Source of the DNA: Thalassotalea sp. HSM 43
GTDB taxonomy: Bacteria; Pseudomonadota; Gammaproteobacteria; Enterobacterales; Alteromonadaceae
DNA length: 64,000 nt
Direction of reading: 5' to 3'
NCBI RefSeq assembly: GCF_004752005.1
Contig: NZ_CP038493.1
Location: forward strand, 2,814,302 to 2,878,301
In this document: piece by piece, positions 39,523 to 49,610 of the stretch
Layout: every line of letters starts with the position of its first letter
Numbering within the stretch: position 1 is the first letter of the stretch
Position numbers and translations under genes: made by a program
Notes under the pieces: model-generated
The model's database searches: none
What the model was told of the DNA's origin: nothing
Seen by the model: the letters and a program-made list of their open reading frames with translations, nothing else

Positions 39523-40728
39523 ATGGGCTTGAAAAAGTTTATTGAAGACATTGAGCCGCATTTTGAGAAAGGCGGCAAGCACGAGAAATGGTTCGCGTTA
39601 TACGAAGCCGTTGCTACGGGCTTATTTACCCCAGGTTATGTAACCAAGGGTAAAACTCACATTCGTGACAGTATCGACTTGAAACGTATCATGATCACTG
39701 TATGGCTAGCGGTTTTCCCTGCCATGTTCTTTGGTATGTTCAATATCGGTCATCAAGCTGTTGATGCATTAGCGGCAGGTTATGCACTACCTGATAGCTG
39801 GCAAGTAAGCTTATTTAGCTTATTTGGTGGTGAGCTAACGGCTCAATCCGGCTGGATTGCGAAAATGGCCTATGGTGCCTTTTTCTTCCTACCTATCTAC
39901 ATAACAGTGTTTATTGTAGGTGGTTTTTGGGAAGTACTATTCGCAGCTGTTCGTAAGCATGAAGTTAACGAAGGTTTCTTTGTAACCTCAATCTTATTTG
40001 CATTGATTTTACCGGCAACCATTCCTTTATGGCAGGCTGCGCTAGGTATTACCTTTGGTGTTGTAATCGCCAAAGAGATCTTTGGTGGTACAGGTAAAAA
40101 CTTCCTTAACCCGGCATTAGCAGGTCGTGCATTCCTATTCTTTGCATACCCAGCTGAAATCTCAGGCGACACCGTTTGGGTTGCTATTGATGGTTTCTCT
40201 GGTGCAACAGCACTAGGTGCAGCGGCGACTGGCGCTCTAGAATACGCACCAATCTTCTCGCAAGCTTGGTTAGACGCATTTTACGGTTTCATCCCAGGTT
40301 CTGTAGGTGAAGTATCGACGTTAGCGATTTTCCTTGGCGGCGCGTACATCCTCTATAAAGGAATCGCTTCATGGCGTATCGTTTTGAGTGTGTTCGGCGG
40401 TATGGTTGCAACAGCATTCTTGTTCAATGCGATTGGTTCTGACACCAACACTATGTTTGCTATGCCTTGGTACTGGCACTTAGTATTAGGTGGTTTTGCC
40501 TTTGGTATGATGTTTATGGCAACAGACCCTGTAACGATGTCATTCACCAACACCGGTAAATACTTCTTTGGTGCCTTAGTTGGTGTCATGGTTGTTCTGG
40601 TTCGTGTTGTGAACCCAGCGTTCCCTGAAGGCATGATGTTGGCAATTCTTTTCGCTAACTTGTTTGCCCCACTATTCGACTACTTCGTCGTTCAGTCAAA
40701 CATCAAACGGAGACTTGCACGTGTCTAG
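39523..40728 (+). CDS. nqrB: Na+-translocating NADH:quinone reductase subunit B
   Basis: NqrB is the main sodium channel subunit, with about ten membrane helices, covalently bound FMN and riboflavin. The 401-residue protein carries the ApbE flavinylation motif in [10 protein letters not shown], placing FMN on Thr229. It begins two bases after nqrA with GAAGG as ribosome site and overlaps the nqrC start by eight bases. Confidence 0.97.
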   Translation: MGLKKFIEDIEPHFEKGGKHEKWFALYEAVATGLFTPGYVTKGKTHIRDSIDLKRIMITVWLAVFPAMFFGMFNIGHQAVDALAAGYALPDSWQVSLFSLFGGELTAQSGWIAKMAYGAFFFLPIYITVFIVGGFWEVLFAAVRKHEVNEGFFVTSILFALILPATIPLWQAALGITFGVVIAKEIFGGTGKNFLNPALAGRAFLFFAYPAEISGDTVWVAIDGFSGATALGAAATGALEYAPIFSQAWLDAFYGFIPGSVGEVSTLAIFLGGAYILYKGIASWRIVLSVFGGMVATAFLFNAIGSDTNTMFAMPWYWHLVLGGFAFGMMFMATDPVTMSFTNTGKYFFGALVGVMVVLVRVVNPAFPEGMMLAILFANLFAPLFDYFVVQSNIKRRLARV

Positions 40729-41491
40729 TAAAAAAGAAACTTTTGGCAAAACCGTTGGTTTTGTTGTAGCAGTATGTTTGGTTTGTGCGGCGCTAGTATC
40801 AGTTTCTGCTGTTCAGCTTAAGCCTTTACAAACGGCAAACAAGCTACTTGATAAGCAAACGAAAATTCTTGAAGCTGCTGGCCTATTAGATATGGCTGGT
40901 AACAACATTGTTGCTACCTACAATCAATTTGTTGAAGCAAAAATGATTGACGTAGCAACCGGTGAAGTCATTGACGGCAACCCAGACATGTTTGACGAGC
41001 GTCGTGATGCTCGTGATGCAAACAAATCGTCTAAGCCTGTAAATGATATCGCTGGCATCAACCGTCGTGCAAATACGCAAGTTGTTTACTTCGTAAAGAA
41101 CGGCGCAGGTACTATTGAAACAGTTATTCTGCCAATCGTAGGTTCAGGTCTTTGGGACTTAATGTACGGTTTTGTCGGTCTTGAATCAGATTTAAACACA
41201 GTTAAGTCTGTTGTTTACTCAGATCATAAAGAAACTCCGGGCTTAGGTGCGGAAGTTATGAACCCTAAGTGGAAAGCTTTATGGCCTGGTAAGAAAATGT
41301 TCAACGACAATGGTGACATTGCGATTCGCATGGTTAAAGGCGGTGCTAAAGCAGATGACGTTCACGGTGTTGATGGTCTATCTGGTGCAACGTTAACAAG
41401 TGTTGGTGTTGAGAAAACAATCCACTTTTGGTTAGGTGAAGAGGGCTATGGTCCGTTCATCGCTAAAACTCGCGAAAAGGGGCTTAACTAA
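40721..41491 (+). CDS. nqrC: Na+-translocating NADH:quinone reductase subunit C
   Basis: NqrC carries a second covalent FMN in the periplasm, anchored by one N-terminal helix. The GTG at 40721 is chosen because ACGGAGA lies just upstream and it gives the family N-terminus [14 protein letters not shown]; the longer frame to 40664 lies inside nqrB. The FMN threonine is Thr224 in LSGATLTS. Its stop overlaps the nqrD start by one base. Confidence 0.96.
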   Translation: MSSKKETFGKTVGFVVAVCLVCAALVSVSAVQLKPLQTANKLLDKQTKILEAAGLLDMAGNNIVATYNQFVEAKMIDVATGEVIDGNPDMFDERRDARDANKSSKPVNDIAGINRRANTQVVYFVKNGAGTIETVILPIVGSGLWDLMYGFVGLESDLNTVKSVVYSDHKETPGLGAEVMNPKWKALWPGKKMFNDNGDIAIRMVKGGAKADDVHGVDGLSGATLTSVGVEKTIHFWLGEEGYGPFIAKTREKGLN

Positions 41492-42117
41492 TGAGTGAAG
41501 TATCTTCAAAAGATGTATTAACGAAACCAATCGTTGATAACAACCCGATCGCATTGCAAGTATTGGGTATTTGTTCAGCGCTAGCTGTAACCAGCTCAAT
41601 GGCTAACGCATTGGTTATGACTATTGCGGTAATCTTGGTAACAGCGTTTTCTAACCTGTTTATCTCTATTATACGTAATCATATTCCATCTAGTGTTCGT
41701 ATTATCGTACAGATGGCAATCATTGCATCACTTGTAATCGTTGTTGACCAAGTGCTTAAAGCATTCTCTTACCAGCTTTCAAAAGAGCTATCGGTATTCG
41801 TTGGTCTAATCATTACTAACTGTATCGTAATGGGTCGTGCTGAAGCATTCGCGATGAAAGAGAAGCCAGTAGTGAGCTTTATGGATGGTATCGGTAACGG
41901 TTTAGGTTACGGTCTTATCCTTATGCTAGTTGCATTCTTCCGTGAACTTCTAGGTTTCGGCACGCTATTTGGTATTGAGATTTTACCTCTAATTCAAAAT
42001 GGCGGCTGGTATCAAGCTAATGGTCTTCTTGTATTACCATTTAGCTCATTCTTCATCATTGGTTTGATTATCTGGGCAATTCGCCAGTTCAAGCCAGAGC
42101 AAGTTGAGAAGGACTAA
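41491..42117 (+). CDS. nqrD: Na+-translocating NADH:quinone reductase subunit D
   Basis: NqrD is a six-helix membrane subunit related to RnfE; together with NqrE it holds an iron centre in the membrane. The 208-residue sequence has the conserved [18 protein letters not shown] segment whose Cys is a metal ligand. It overlaps nqrC by one base and precedes nqrE by four. Confidence 0.97.
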   Translation: MSEVSSKDVLTKPIVDNNPIALQVLGICSALAVTSSMANALVMTIAVILVTAFSNLFISIIRNHIPSSVRIIVQMAIIASLVIVVDQVLKAFSYQLSKELSVFVGLIITNCIVMGRAEAFAMKEKPVVSFMDGIGNGLGYGLILMLVAFFRELLGFGTLFGIEILPLIQNGGWYQANGLLVLPFSSFFIIGLIIWAIRQFKPEQVEKD

Positions 42118-42121
42118 GCAC

Positions 42122-42745
42122 ATGGAACATTACATTAGCTTATTTGTAAAAACGATTTTTATCGAAAACATTGCCCTAAGTTTCTTCTTAGGTATGTGTA
42201 CATTCTTAGCGGTATCTAAGAAAGTCAGCACGGCGATGGGTCTTGGTGTAGCGGTAATTGTAGTACTAGGTATTGCGGTTCCTGTTAACCAAATCATTTA
42301 CCAAGCAATCTTAGCGCCTGGTGCACTTGACGGCATGTTAGGTATCACAGACCCGACTGAGACTGTCGATTTATCATTCTTGTCGTTCATTACCTTTATC
42401 GGTGTTATCGCGGCGTTAGTACAAATCCTTGAGATGGTACTAGATAAATTTTTCCCAGCTTTGTATCAAGCATTAGGTATCTTCTTACCACTTATCACAG
42501 TTAACTGTGCAATATTTGGTGCGGTATCTTTCATGGTAGCTAAAAACCTTACGTTAGGTGAGTCAGTTGTTTATGGTCTTGGTTCAGGTTGTGGTTGGGC
42601 GTTGGCGATTGTTTTACTTGCGGGTTTACGCGAGAAAATGAAGTATTCTGACGTACCAGCAGGTTTGAAAGGTTTAGGTATTACGTTTATCACCACTGGT
42701 TTGATGGCTTTTGGCTTCTTATCATTTGGTGGTATCTCGTTATAA
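42122..42745 (+). CDS. nqrE: Na+-translocating NADH:quinone reductase subunit E
   Basis: NqrE is the inverted-topology partner of NqrD, related to RnfA. From ATG 42122 it has 207 residues starting [21 protein letters not shown], with Cys in [13 protein letters not shown] and [12 protein letters not shown] as iron ligands. GAGAAGGAC at the end of nqrD is its ribosome site, which rules out the six-codon upstream extension. Confidence 0.97.
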   Translation: MEHYISLFVKTIFIENIALSFFLGMCTFLAVSKKVSTAMGLGVAVIVVLGIAVPVNQIIYQAILAPGALDGMLGITDPTETVDLSFLSFITFIGVIAALVQILEMVLDKFFPALYQALGIFLPLITVNCAIFGAVSFMVAKNLTLGESVVYGLGSGCGWALAIVLLAGLREKMKYSDVPAGLKGLGITFITTGLMAFGFLSFGGISL

Positions 42746-42803
42746 GGTTAATGCGCTCTGGGAGTGAAAACTCCCAGGCATCAAGTATTAAAGGAAAACA
42801 ACT

Positions 42804-44030
42804 ATGCAAGAGATTATTCTAGGCGTAGGCATGTTCACCGCAATCGTTGTTGCTTTGGTATTGGTAATCTTATTTGCCAAGTCAAAACTAGTAGCGGAAG
42901 GCGATGTTACAATTGCAATTAACGGCGACCCTGAAAAAGCAGTAACAACTGCTGCGGGTGGCAAGCTCCTTGGCGCATTAGCTGACCAAGGTATTTTCAT
43001 ACCATCTGCCTGTGGTGGCGGTGGTACGTGTGGCCAATGTCGTGTACACGTTCATTCAGGTGGTGGTGATATTCTTCCTACTGAAATGGGTCACATTACT
43101 AAACGTGAAGCCAAAGAAGGTTGTCGTTTATCATGTCAGGTTGCTGTTAAGCAAGACATGGATATTGAAGTAGAAGATGAAATCTTCGGTGTTCAACAAT
43201 GGGAATGTGAAGTTATCTCTAACGATAACAAAGCTACCTTCATTAAAGAGCTTAAACTTGGTATCCCTGATGGCGAGTCAGTACCTTTCCGCGCTGGTGG
43301 TTACATTCAAATCGAAGCACCTGCACATCACGTTAAATACTCTGATTTTGATATTGAAGAGCAATACCGTGGCGATTGGGAACACTTTGGTTTCTTCGAC
43401 GTAGAGTCAAAAGTTGATGAGCCAACATTACGTGCTTACTCAATGGCTAACTACCCGGAAGAAGAAGGCATTATCATGCTTAACGTGCGTATCGCTACGC
43501 CGCCTCCTGGTCGTTTACACTTACCTGCAGGTAAAATGTCATCGTTCATCTTTAACCTTAAGCCAGGCGATAAAGTAACGATTTCAGGTCCATTTGGTGA
43601 GTTCTTCGCCAAAGACACTGATGCTGAAATGGTATTTATCGGCGGTGGTGCAGGTATGGCGCCAATGCGTTCTCATATCTTTGACCAACTTAAACGTCTT
43701 AAGTCTAAGCGTAAGATGAGCTTCTGGTACGGTGCACGTTCATTGCGTGAGATGTTCTATGAAGATGATTACAACATGCTTGCGGATGAAAATGATAACT
43801 TCGATTGGCACGTGGCTCTATCTGACCCACAACCAGAAGATAACTGGGATGGCCTAACTGGTTTTATTCACAACGTTCTGTTTGAACAATACCTGAAAGA
43901 CCACGAAGCACCAGAAGATTGTGAGTTCTACATGTGTGGTCCTCCAATGATGAACGCTGCTGTTATCGGTATGCTAAAAGATTTGGGTGTTGAAGACGAA
44001 AACATCATGCTAGATGACTTCGGTGGTTAA
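42804..44030 (+). CDS. nqrF: Na+-translocating NADH:quinone reductase subunit F
   Basis: NqrF takes electrons from NADH. The 408-residue protein has one N-terminal membrane helix, a [2Fe-2S] domain with [10 protein letters not shown] and a fourth Cys in CRLSCQV, an FAD site in [11 protein letters not shown], and an NADH domain with [12 protein letters not shown] and MCGPPMM. It follows nqrE after 58 bases and ends the core operon at a terminator. Confidence 0.97.
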   Translation: MQEIILGVGMFTAIVVALVLVILFAKSKLVAEGDVTIAINGDPEKAVTTAAGGKLLGALADQGIFIPSACGGGGTCGQCRVHVHSGGGDILPTEMGHITKREAKEGCRLSCQVAVKQDMDIEVEDEIFGVQQWECEVISNDNKATFIKELKLGIPDGESVPFRAGGYIQIEAPAHHVKYSDFDIEEQYRGDWEHFGFFDVESKVDEPTLRAYSMANYPEEEGIIMLNVRIATPPPGRLHLPAGKMSSFIFNLKPGDKVTISGPFGEFFAKDTDAEMVFIGGGAGMAPMRSHIFDQLKRLKSKRKMSFWYGARSLREMFYEDDYNMLADENDNFDWHVALSDPQPEDNWDGLTGFIHNVLFEQYLKDHEAPEDCEFYMCGPPMMNAAVIGMLKDLGVEDENIMLDDFGG

Positions 44031-44050
44031 TCGAAACATCTGCTAATTAA

Positions 44051-44076
44051 AGGGCGCCTAATTGGCGCTCTTTTTG
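44051..44076 (+). terminator. Terminator after nqrF
   Basis: The arms AGGGCGCC and GGCGCTCT (one G-U) around TAATT are followed by a T-run. It separates nqrABCDEF from apbE-nqrM. Confidence 0.85.
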
Positions 44077-44134
44077 TTTCTACCAGCTTATTGCAAAGCA
44101 GCAAAGCAGTGAATTAACGGGTAACTGAGCTAGT

Positions 44135-44151
44135 TTCAAGTGATCTGACCC
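44135..44151 (+). repeat. Half-site copy of the dispersed element seen at 6904-6960
   Basis: TTCAAGTGATCTGACCC matches 17 bases of the right arm of the palindrome behind metH. Here no left arm is visible within 100 bases, so it is either a solitary end or a decayed copy. It lies about 50 bases before the apbE start. Confidence 0.7.
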
Positions 44152-44200
44152 TTTGAAGTCTGTATAATGCGGGCAGTTTTTAATCAGGATAAACCTTCAG

Positions 44201-45259
44201 ATGAGAAAAACAGTAAAGTATTTTGTTATATCTGTTATGTCGTTAGCCGTTATTGCTTGCGGTGAAGCCGATAAACAAGCGGCACAAACGCTTCAGGCAA
44301 CACAAGGTGTTGAAGAGCTCGTGTTAACCGGGCGTACAATGGGGCCCATTGTTTACACCGTAAAAGTTGTTGGTGAAAAACAGCGCGTTGAGCAACAAAT
44401 GCTGGCTGAAAATGTTGATAAATTACTGAAGAAAATTAACGCACAAATGTCGACTTACGATGCCGAATCGGAATTGTCTAAATTCAATCGATATCAAGGC
44501 ATGGAGAGTCGCAACATTTCCGCTGAGCTAGATCGCGTGCTGACCGAATCTATACGTCTGGCCAAGATAACGGATGGCGCATTTGATGTTACCGTCGGCC
44601 CGCTGGTTAATTTATGGAGCTTTGGTCCAGAAAAGCGTCCTGAGTCTGTTCCTGCGAAAGAGCTTATTGCCAGTACCAAACAGCATATTGGTATAAACAA
44701 GATCTCTCTTGAAGGCGGTAAGCTTGCCAAGAATGATGTCAAAGTCTATGTCGACCTTTCGGCAATCGCGAAAGGTTTTGCGGTTGATATGGTCGCAGAC
44801 TATTTGGAACAACAAGGTTATAACGACTATATTGTCGATATAGGGGGCGAAATGCGCCTTAAAGGCAATAAGCTATCCGGTAAGGATTGGCGAATTGCCG
44901 TAGAGAAGCCAATTTCTGGGACACGAGCCGTACAAAAGGTTATAATTCCCGGCGATAATGCGGTAGCGACATCAGGTGATTATCGCAATTATTTTGAAGA
45001 AGACGGTGTACGTTATTCTCATACCATAGATCCTGACACAGGCTGGCCTATTGATCACAAACTGGTCTCGGTTACAGTCTTGCATCCATCAGCGATGACC
45101 GCCGATGGCTTAGCGACAGCGATTGAGGTCATGGGCCCAGACAAGGGCCTAGCGTTTGCCGAGCAACAAAATGTTGCGGTGTATTTGATCAGTAAGTCGG
45201 ACGATGGCTTTACTGAACAAATGACAGAACAGTTTAAGCAGTATTTAGCCGAGAAATAA
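44201..45259 (+). CDS. apbE: FAD:protein FMN transferase (lipoprotein)
   Basis: ApbE attaches FMN to the threonines of NqrB and NqrC. The 352-residue protein has a lipoprotein signal (MSLAVIACGEADK). It carries the flavin-binding core TGRTMGPIVYTV, DLSAIAKGFAVD, DIGGEMRLKG and the magnesium region DPDTGWPI. Its position right behind nqrF and ahead of nqrM, as in Vibrio and Shewanella, ties it to Nqr maturation. Confidence 0.95.
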   Translation: MRKTVKYFVISVMSLAVIACGEADKQAAQTLQATQGVEELVLTGRTMGPIVYTVKVVGEKQRVEQQMLAENVDKLLKKINAQMSTYDAESELSKFNRYQGMESRNISAELDRVLTESIRLAKITDGAFDVTVGPLVNLWSFGPEKRPESVPAKELIASTKQHIGINKISLEGGKLAKNDVKVYVDLSAIAKGFAVDMVADYLEQQGYNDYIVDIGGEMRLKGNKLSGKDWRIAVEKPISGTRAVQKVIIPGDNAVATSGDYRNYFEEDGVRYSHTIDPDTGWPIDHKLVSVTVLHPSAMTADGLATAIEVMGPDKGLAFAEQQNVAVYLISKSDDGFTEQMTEQFKQYLAEK

Positions 45260-45293
45260 GCTCGCTCTTGGTTAAAGTAAAGAGAGAAAAGTG

Positions 45294-45515
45294 ATGACAT
45301 TATTTTTATTAACTTTTGGTTTTTTTGTGGTTATCGCCGCGGCTATGGCGGTTGGTTATATTGTTCAACAAAAAACCTTGGCGGGTAGCTGTGGTGGTTT
45401 AGCTACGGTTGGTATCGACAAAGAGTGTAATTGCGACAATCCATGCGAAAAGCGTCAAGAGCGCGAGCGTAAAGCGGCACTTAAAGAAAATGCTATTGAT
45501 GTAAAAAACATCTAA
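45294..45515 (+). CDS. nqrM: Nqr maturation protein NqrM (DUF539)
   Basis: NqrM is a small membrane protein needed for Nqr assembly, thought to deliver iron to the NqrD/NqrE site. The 73-residue product has an N-terminal helix and the four-cysteine pattern GSCGGLATVGIDKECNCDNPC. ATG 45294 is preferred to the GTG directly before it, with AGAGAG as ribosome site. It follows apbE by 34 bases. Confidence 0.93.
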   Translation: MTLFLLTFGFFVVIAAAMAVGYIVQQKTLAGSCGGLATVGIDKECNCDNPCEKRQERERKAALKENAIDVKNI

Positions 45516-45530
45516 TTATTCGTTAATGAG

Positions 45531-45568
45531 AAAGCCCAGATAAACATGTTTATCTGGGCTTTTTTTAT
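45531..45568 (+). terminator. Terminator after nqrM
   Basis: AAAGCCCAGATAAACA is followed directly by its reverse complement and seven T, a very stable hairpin closing the apbE-nqrM unit. Confidence 0.93.
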
Positions 45569-45703
45569 GTCCAAACAAAGCTTCACCGCCAATTTGATAT
45601 TGCTGAGCTAATCACGATATGATTATCGAAATCATCCTCAAGGATTGAAACAGGTAATAACGCCTCCGCGATTACCAACATCGGATAATAATAAGGAATA
45701 ACG

Positions 45704-46564
45704 ATGATTAGAACGAGCGTCATTGCCGCCGCGTTAACATTGGTTTCAGGTTGCGCCAATGTCATAGATATCACCATCCCTTTAACTGCAGAAATGCAAA
45801 ATCAATCTCAGCTGTATCATTTTAAGACCCCGACATGGCGAGTTCCTGACTCTGTTTACAATACTCAGTTGAGTGATATATACGCAATAAGTAACGCGCA
45901 AGTGAGCAGCCGAGAGCACAAAGATGGGGAAAGTAAGATAACGCCCCTTCATGAAGATATTGATGAGGCACAAGTAAACCTCGTGCTGTCAATGCTTAAC
46001 GGCGATAGTGCTTACTTTATTAAAAAGCAACAGGTTATGACTGAGCAAACATTTTCCTTTGCGTTGAGTAAATTTCAGCAAGCGCAAATTGATGTAACTT
46101 GCGATATATTATCAAAAGACGTAAATGCGCAACATCTCGATAAAAATGGTGATGCTCTTGATAGGGAAACCACAAGTGAACAACGTTTATCAACCACTCT
46201 ATCTTGTTTGATTAATCAACAAGACAAGCAATGGCAACTAACATTAAACCATGGTGCCAAACAAGAGTTGCAGGTCGCCTTAAAAAGTGAGCAACAAGCG
46301 TTCAATGTAAGCGGTGTCGATGAGCGAATCGCCTTGGTACAAGGGCAACAGGGTATCGAGAAGCATTCCTTTCCTGATTTTGTGCAACCCTACGCCGGCT
46401 TAAATGTTTTTAAAGACCAGCAACAATTGGCAAGTATATCTTTGGTCGGTGACCCCAAAATTTGGTTAAAAGACGATTTAACGGAAGACGCAAAACAGGT
46501 GTTGCTAGCCGCGAGTTACGGTCTGACTATGTATACTTGGCTAGATACTGAATGGGATCGCTGA
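45704..46564 (+). CDS. Uncharacterised lipoprotein (286 aa)
   Basis: The N-terminus MIRTSVIAAALTLVSGCAN is a lipoprotein signal with lipobox VSGC. The mature part is rich in Gln (about 30 residues), with no membrane helix and only two further cysteines (TCDIL and LSCLI), which might form a disulfide. No catalytic motif is evident and I recognise no family. It is monocistronic, with a purine-rich stretch AATAAGGAATAACG before the ATG. Confidence 0.75.
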   Translation: MIRTSVIAAALTLVSGCANVIDITIPLTAEMQNQSQLYHFKTPTWRVPDSVYNTQLSDIYAISNAQVSSREHKDGESKITPLHEDIDEAQVNLVLSMLNGDSAYFIKKQQVMTEQTFSFALSKFQQAQIDVTCDILSKDVNAQHLDKNGDALDRETTSEQRLSTTLSCLINQQDKQWQLTLNHGAKQELQVALKSEQQAFNVSGVDERIALVQGQQGIEKHSFPDFVQPYAGLNVFKDQQQLASISLVGDPKIWLKDDLTEDAKQVLLAASYGLTMYTWLDTEWDR

Positions 46565-46694
46565 TCATAGCGCTTATTATTAACTTCTTTAGGTGTTAAA
46601 TAGGGTGAACACGCAGTTGCCCCGTTAATTTGTCTAAAGTGTTATTGCCCACCTATAGTTAAGTGAATCCAAGTAACTTAACTCTGGGGGGCAA

Positions 46695-46982
46695 ATGTCC
46701 AAGCCCGTTATCGCCGACAATAAACCAATCAAAGTAGAGCTTGAAAAAGATAGCGATTATTTCTTCTGCACTTGTGGTCGTTCTAAATCGCAACCGTTTT
46801 GTGATGGCTCGCATGCCGGTACGTCGTTTAAGCCTCAGCGTTATACTGCTGAGCAAGATGGTGACCAATACTTTTGCCAATGCAAACACAGCTTGAACCC
46901 GCCATTTTGTGATGGCTCACATAAGCAATTCAATGCCAGTGATAAAGGTAAAGAAGGTCCTGATGTTGTCGCAGTCGATTGA
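46695..46982 (+). CDS. Double CDGSH iron-sulfur domain protein
   Basis: The 95-residue protein contains two CDGSH-type [2Fe-2S] motifs: CTCGRSKSQPFCDGSH and CQCKHSLNPPFCDGSH, each with the Cys-x-Cys, Cys and His ligands intact. MitoNEET-family proteins hold redox- and pH-sensitive clusters. Bacterial two-motif forms are common but their partners are mostly unknown. The start follows CTGGGGGGCAA. A small second gene overlaps its end. Confidence 0.92.
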   Translation: MSKPVIADNKPIKVELEKDSDYFFCTCGRSKSQPFCDGSHAGTSFKPQRYTAEQDGDQYFCQCKHSLNPPFCDGSHKQFNASDKGKEGPDVVAVD

Positions 46983-47136
46983 TGAAGTCAAAGCCTCGGT
47001 CTCTTTGATGCAGGTAATGGCACAAGCTTGTGGGCACAACGCATTGTCAAAATTTAACCGCGATGATTTAGCCACGTGGCATCATGACATGGCAAAGTTA
47101 AGCGGTATTCGTTATAGCGGGTTTTGCGCCAATTAA
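46963..47136 (+). CDS. Small uncharacterised protein overlapping the CDGSH gene
   Basis: A 57-codon frame starts at ATG 46963 with GAAGG seven bases upstream and overlaps the CDGSH gene by 20 bases. The sequence ends FNRDDLATWHHDMAKLSGIRYSGFCAN. It looks like a soluble helical protein. Position and ribosome site suggest translational coupling to the iron-sulfur gene; no family is recognised and the call could be a chance frame. Confidence 0.5.
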   Translation: MLSQSIDEVKASVSLMQVMAQACGHNALSKFNRDDLATWHHDMAKLSGIRYSGFCAN

Positions 47137-47142
47137 TGTAAA

Positions 47143-47170
47143 CACTACTAAGCACTACTAAGCACTACTA
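47143..47170. repeat. Three tandem copies of CACTACTAAG (last incomplete)
   Basis: The 10-base unit CACTACTAAG is repeated 2.8 times. Immediately after, TTAGTACGTG occurs twice (47175 and 47191 region). No gene overlaps it. Confidence 0.8.
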
Positions 47171-47232
47171 GACTTTAGTACGTGGCGTTAGTACGTGCCA
47201 TTGAACGCGATAAAGTGAGAGTCAGAGGCAAT

Positions 47233-47272
47233 AAAAAAGGCTTAACCACTGCACTAGTGGTTAAGCCTTTTT
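47233..47272. terminator. Terminator of the AbgT transporter gene
   Basis: The arms AAAAAGGCTTAACCACT and AGTGGTTAAGCCTTTTT enclose GCACT, just beyond the leftward transporter stop. It is symmetrical and can act in both directions. Confidence 0.92.
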
Positions 47273-47287
47273 CGAGAGTCATTGGTT

Positions 47288-48886
47288 TTAGCCGATTGGG
47301 TAGAAGGTCGGTGAACCAGGCCCCACAGGCATGCCGAATAAGAACACCCATAAATAGAACAGGGTAGACCAACCAATCACAAAAAATATTGTGTAAGGCA
47401 GCATGGTGGCAATTAACGTACCTATGCCCAAGTCTTTCTTGTAACGCACCGCAACCGCCAATATTAAGCCAAAATAACTCATCATTGGGGTAATCAGGTT
47501 TGTTACCGAGTCACCAATACGGTACGCGGTTTGAATGACTTCTGGTGAGTAACCTACCAACATCAACATGGGTACAAAAATCGGCGCGGTTACGGCCCAT
47601 TGTGCCGAGGCACTTCCCAACATTAAGTTGATAAAACCACACATTAAAATAAAGATGATAAACAGCTCAGGACCCGCTAAGCCCATGGCTTGAATCAGTT
47701 GCGAGCCTTTGATGGCAAGGATGGTACCTAAGTTTGACCATTTGAATAGGGCAACAAATTGTGCGGCAAAAAATACCAATACAATATACATACCCATGGT
47801 GCCCATATTGTCACTCATGGCTTTAATGACATCGCGGTCAGTACGCATCGTGCCAGCATAACGGCCGTAGACATAACCTGGGATTGCGAATGTGACAAAG
47901 ATAAAGGCAACGATACCTTTTAAAAACGGCGAGTTCTTCACTTCTCCGGTTTCAGGATGACGTAAAATGCCCCATTCTGGAACGATGGTCAACGCTAGCA
48001 CACCACATAGCACAGCAAAGGCAATACCAGCCATTTTCAGCGCTTTTTTCTCTTTCGCGGTAACTTCTGTAATCTTTTGAGCGTTAAGGTCTATAGATGC
48101 TTCTTGCTCGTTGTATTTGCCAAGGCGAGGTTCAACGATTTTCTCGGTAACATAGGTACCAACACCAGAGATAAGAAATACTGAGACAAACATAAAGTAG
48201 TAGTTTGCTTCTGGACCGACATTGTAACCTGGCTCAATAAGTTGCGCTGCCGCGGTGGTGATACCAGCGAGTAACGGATCCACGGTTCCTAGTAATAAGT
48301 TGGCGCTGTATCCGCCAGATACGCCGGCAAACGCTGCTGCAAGGCCTGCTAATGGGTGGCGACCTAACGAGTGGAAGATCATCGCCGCAAGTGGAATTAA
48401 AACCACATAACCAAGTTCGGATGCGGTGTTAGAAATGATACCGGCAAAGACGATAGTGAATGTCACCATCTTCTTTGATGAGCCCATCACAAGTGTGCGC
48501 ATTGCGGTTTCAAGTAGTCCTGACTTTTCGGCAATAGCGACACCTAATAAGGCGACCAAAACGGTTCCTAATGGCGCAAATCCGGTAAAGTTGGTGACCA
48601 AGTTTGCGACAATCATCTGCAAACCGTCGCCACTGAATAAATTAACAACACTGATCACGCCATCTGCTGCGCGACCCGCGGTGCCTTCAGGGCGGGGATC
48701 AATAACACTTAAATCGAATAAACTGGCAACACCACTGATAACAATGATAAATACACAAAATAACGCGAATAGGGTGATAGGGTGCGGTAAACAGTTACCA
48801 AGCCATTCCACGCCCGCTAAAAAGCGATTAAAGGCGGAGGAGTGCTTTGGTGGCTCCTTTTGTTCTTGCACTAAATCGTTCGACAT
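47288..48886 (-). CDS. AbgT family transporter
   Basis: The 532-residue membrane protein has the AbgT pattern: HPITLFALFCVF near the start, TNFTGFAPLGTVLVALLGVAIAEKSGLLE and GSASAQWAVTAPIFVPMLMLVGYSPEVIQTAYRIGDS. The family includes E. coli AbgT (p-aminobenzoyl-glutamate uptake) and MtrF-like efflux pumps that give sulfonamide resistance. Which role applies here is open, as no abgAB hydrolase genes adjoin it. AGGAAG precedes the ATG. Confidence 0.9.
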   Translation of the reverse strand: MSNDLVQEQKEPPKHSSAFNRFLAGVEWLGNCLPHPITLFALFCVFIIVISGVASLFDLSVIDPRPEGTAGRAADGVISVVNLFSGDGLQMIVANLVTNFTGFAPLGTVLVALLGVAIAEKSGLLETAMRTLVMGSSKKMVTFTIVFAGIISNTASELGYVVLIPLAAMIFHSLGRHPLAGLAAAFAGVSGGYSANLLLGTVDPLLAGITTAAAQLIEPGYNVGPEANYYFMFVSVFLISGVGTYVTEKIVEPRLGKYNEQEASIDLNAQKITEVTAKEKKALKMAGIAFAVLCGVLALTIVPEWGILRHPETGEVKNSPFLKGIVAFIFVTFAIPGYVYGRYAGTMRTDRDVIKAMSDNMGTMGMYIVLVFFAAQFVALFKWSNLGTILAIKGSQLIQAMGLAGPELFIIFILMCGFINLMLGSASAQWAVTAPIFVPMLMLVGYSPEVIQTAYRIGDSVTNLITPMMSYFGLILAVAVRYKKDLGIGTLIATMLPYTIFFVIGWSTLFYLWVFLFGMPVGPGSPTFYPIG

Positions 48887-49230
48887 CTTACTTCCTAACT
48901 TCTGGGTTTATTTCTACTGCAGAGCCAATGATGAAGAATTATTGTTGTTAGTTCAAAATTAACCGTCAAGGCTGTTTAGATCTGCAGACGCACGCTCAAG
49001 ACTAACAACTCTATTGGCTTTAAAGCAAAATTTCGAGTGAATATACATAATCTGACAAATAAGTACAACTCGTTAAACTTTAGAGGTCTCTGTCGGGAAC
49101 AGCTTTTAAATGTCGATAAGTTAGGTGAATAGGTGGGTATATGTCGCTAAAATCCAAGGTGAGTGGGTTTGCTCGGTTGGCAGCCCTAAATAGGCTGGAA
49201 TATGCAACATTATCTTTACAGATGGTGTGG
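48887..49230. other. Gene-free region upstream of the AbgT gene
   Basis: The 344 bases contain no convincing gene. A leftward frame at 49080-49277 overlaps the next gene on the same strand and lacks a ribosome site. The region presumably holds the promoter of the AbgT gene and the 3' untranslated part of the small membrane-protein gene. Confidence 0.6.
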
Positions 49231-49506
49231 CTAAATGTCGAACTTTTTACGTTTTTGCAGGTGTTTTTGCAAACCAATGCCTGCTTCTATGTTACGTAAT
49301 GCTCTTAATCCGTGACCAATACCCAATAACAGCGCACTAACAATCACCAAGGTATTGGCTTCACCTAATGCGGCACAAATTAGAGTTGCGATTATGCTTG
49401 TCATAAATACCGAGGCAAGGACAATACTTGCTCGTTGCCACAACTCATAAAGCTGCTTTAAAGGGGATGTGTTGTTTACATCGGTTTGGGCCAAAATACG
49501 CTCCAC
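49231..49506 (-). CDS. Small uncharacterised membrane protein (91 aa)
   Basis: The product has two hydrophobic helices (VLASVFMTSIIATLICAAL and TLVIVSALLLGIGHGL) with a polar N-terminus and a basic C-terminal tail (LQKHLQKRKK). The likely start is GTG at 49506. It is flanked by gaps on both sides and no family is recognised. Confidence 0.6.
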   Translation of the reverse strand: MERILAQTDVNNTSPLKQLYELWQRASIVLASVFMTSIIATLICAALGEANTLVIVSALLLGIGHGLRALRNIEAGIGLQKHLQKRKKFDI

Positions 49507-49610
49507 GTATGCTTTTCTGTCGAAGCATAATGATAGAGCATATCAGGCCGGTTATTTATATTAGTTGGTTATATGTATTTACCAACCGATTTAGATAATC
49601 TTTGCTTGCC

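Noticed and set aside
49080-49277. A 65-codon leftward frame upstream of the AbgT gene
   Set aside because: It overlaps the small membrane-protein gene on the same strand, lacks a ribosome site and has no recognisable pattern.
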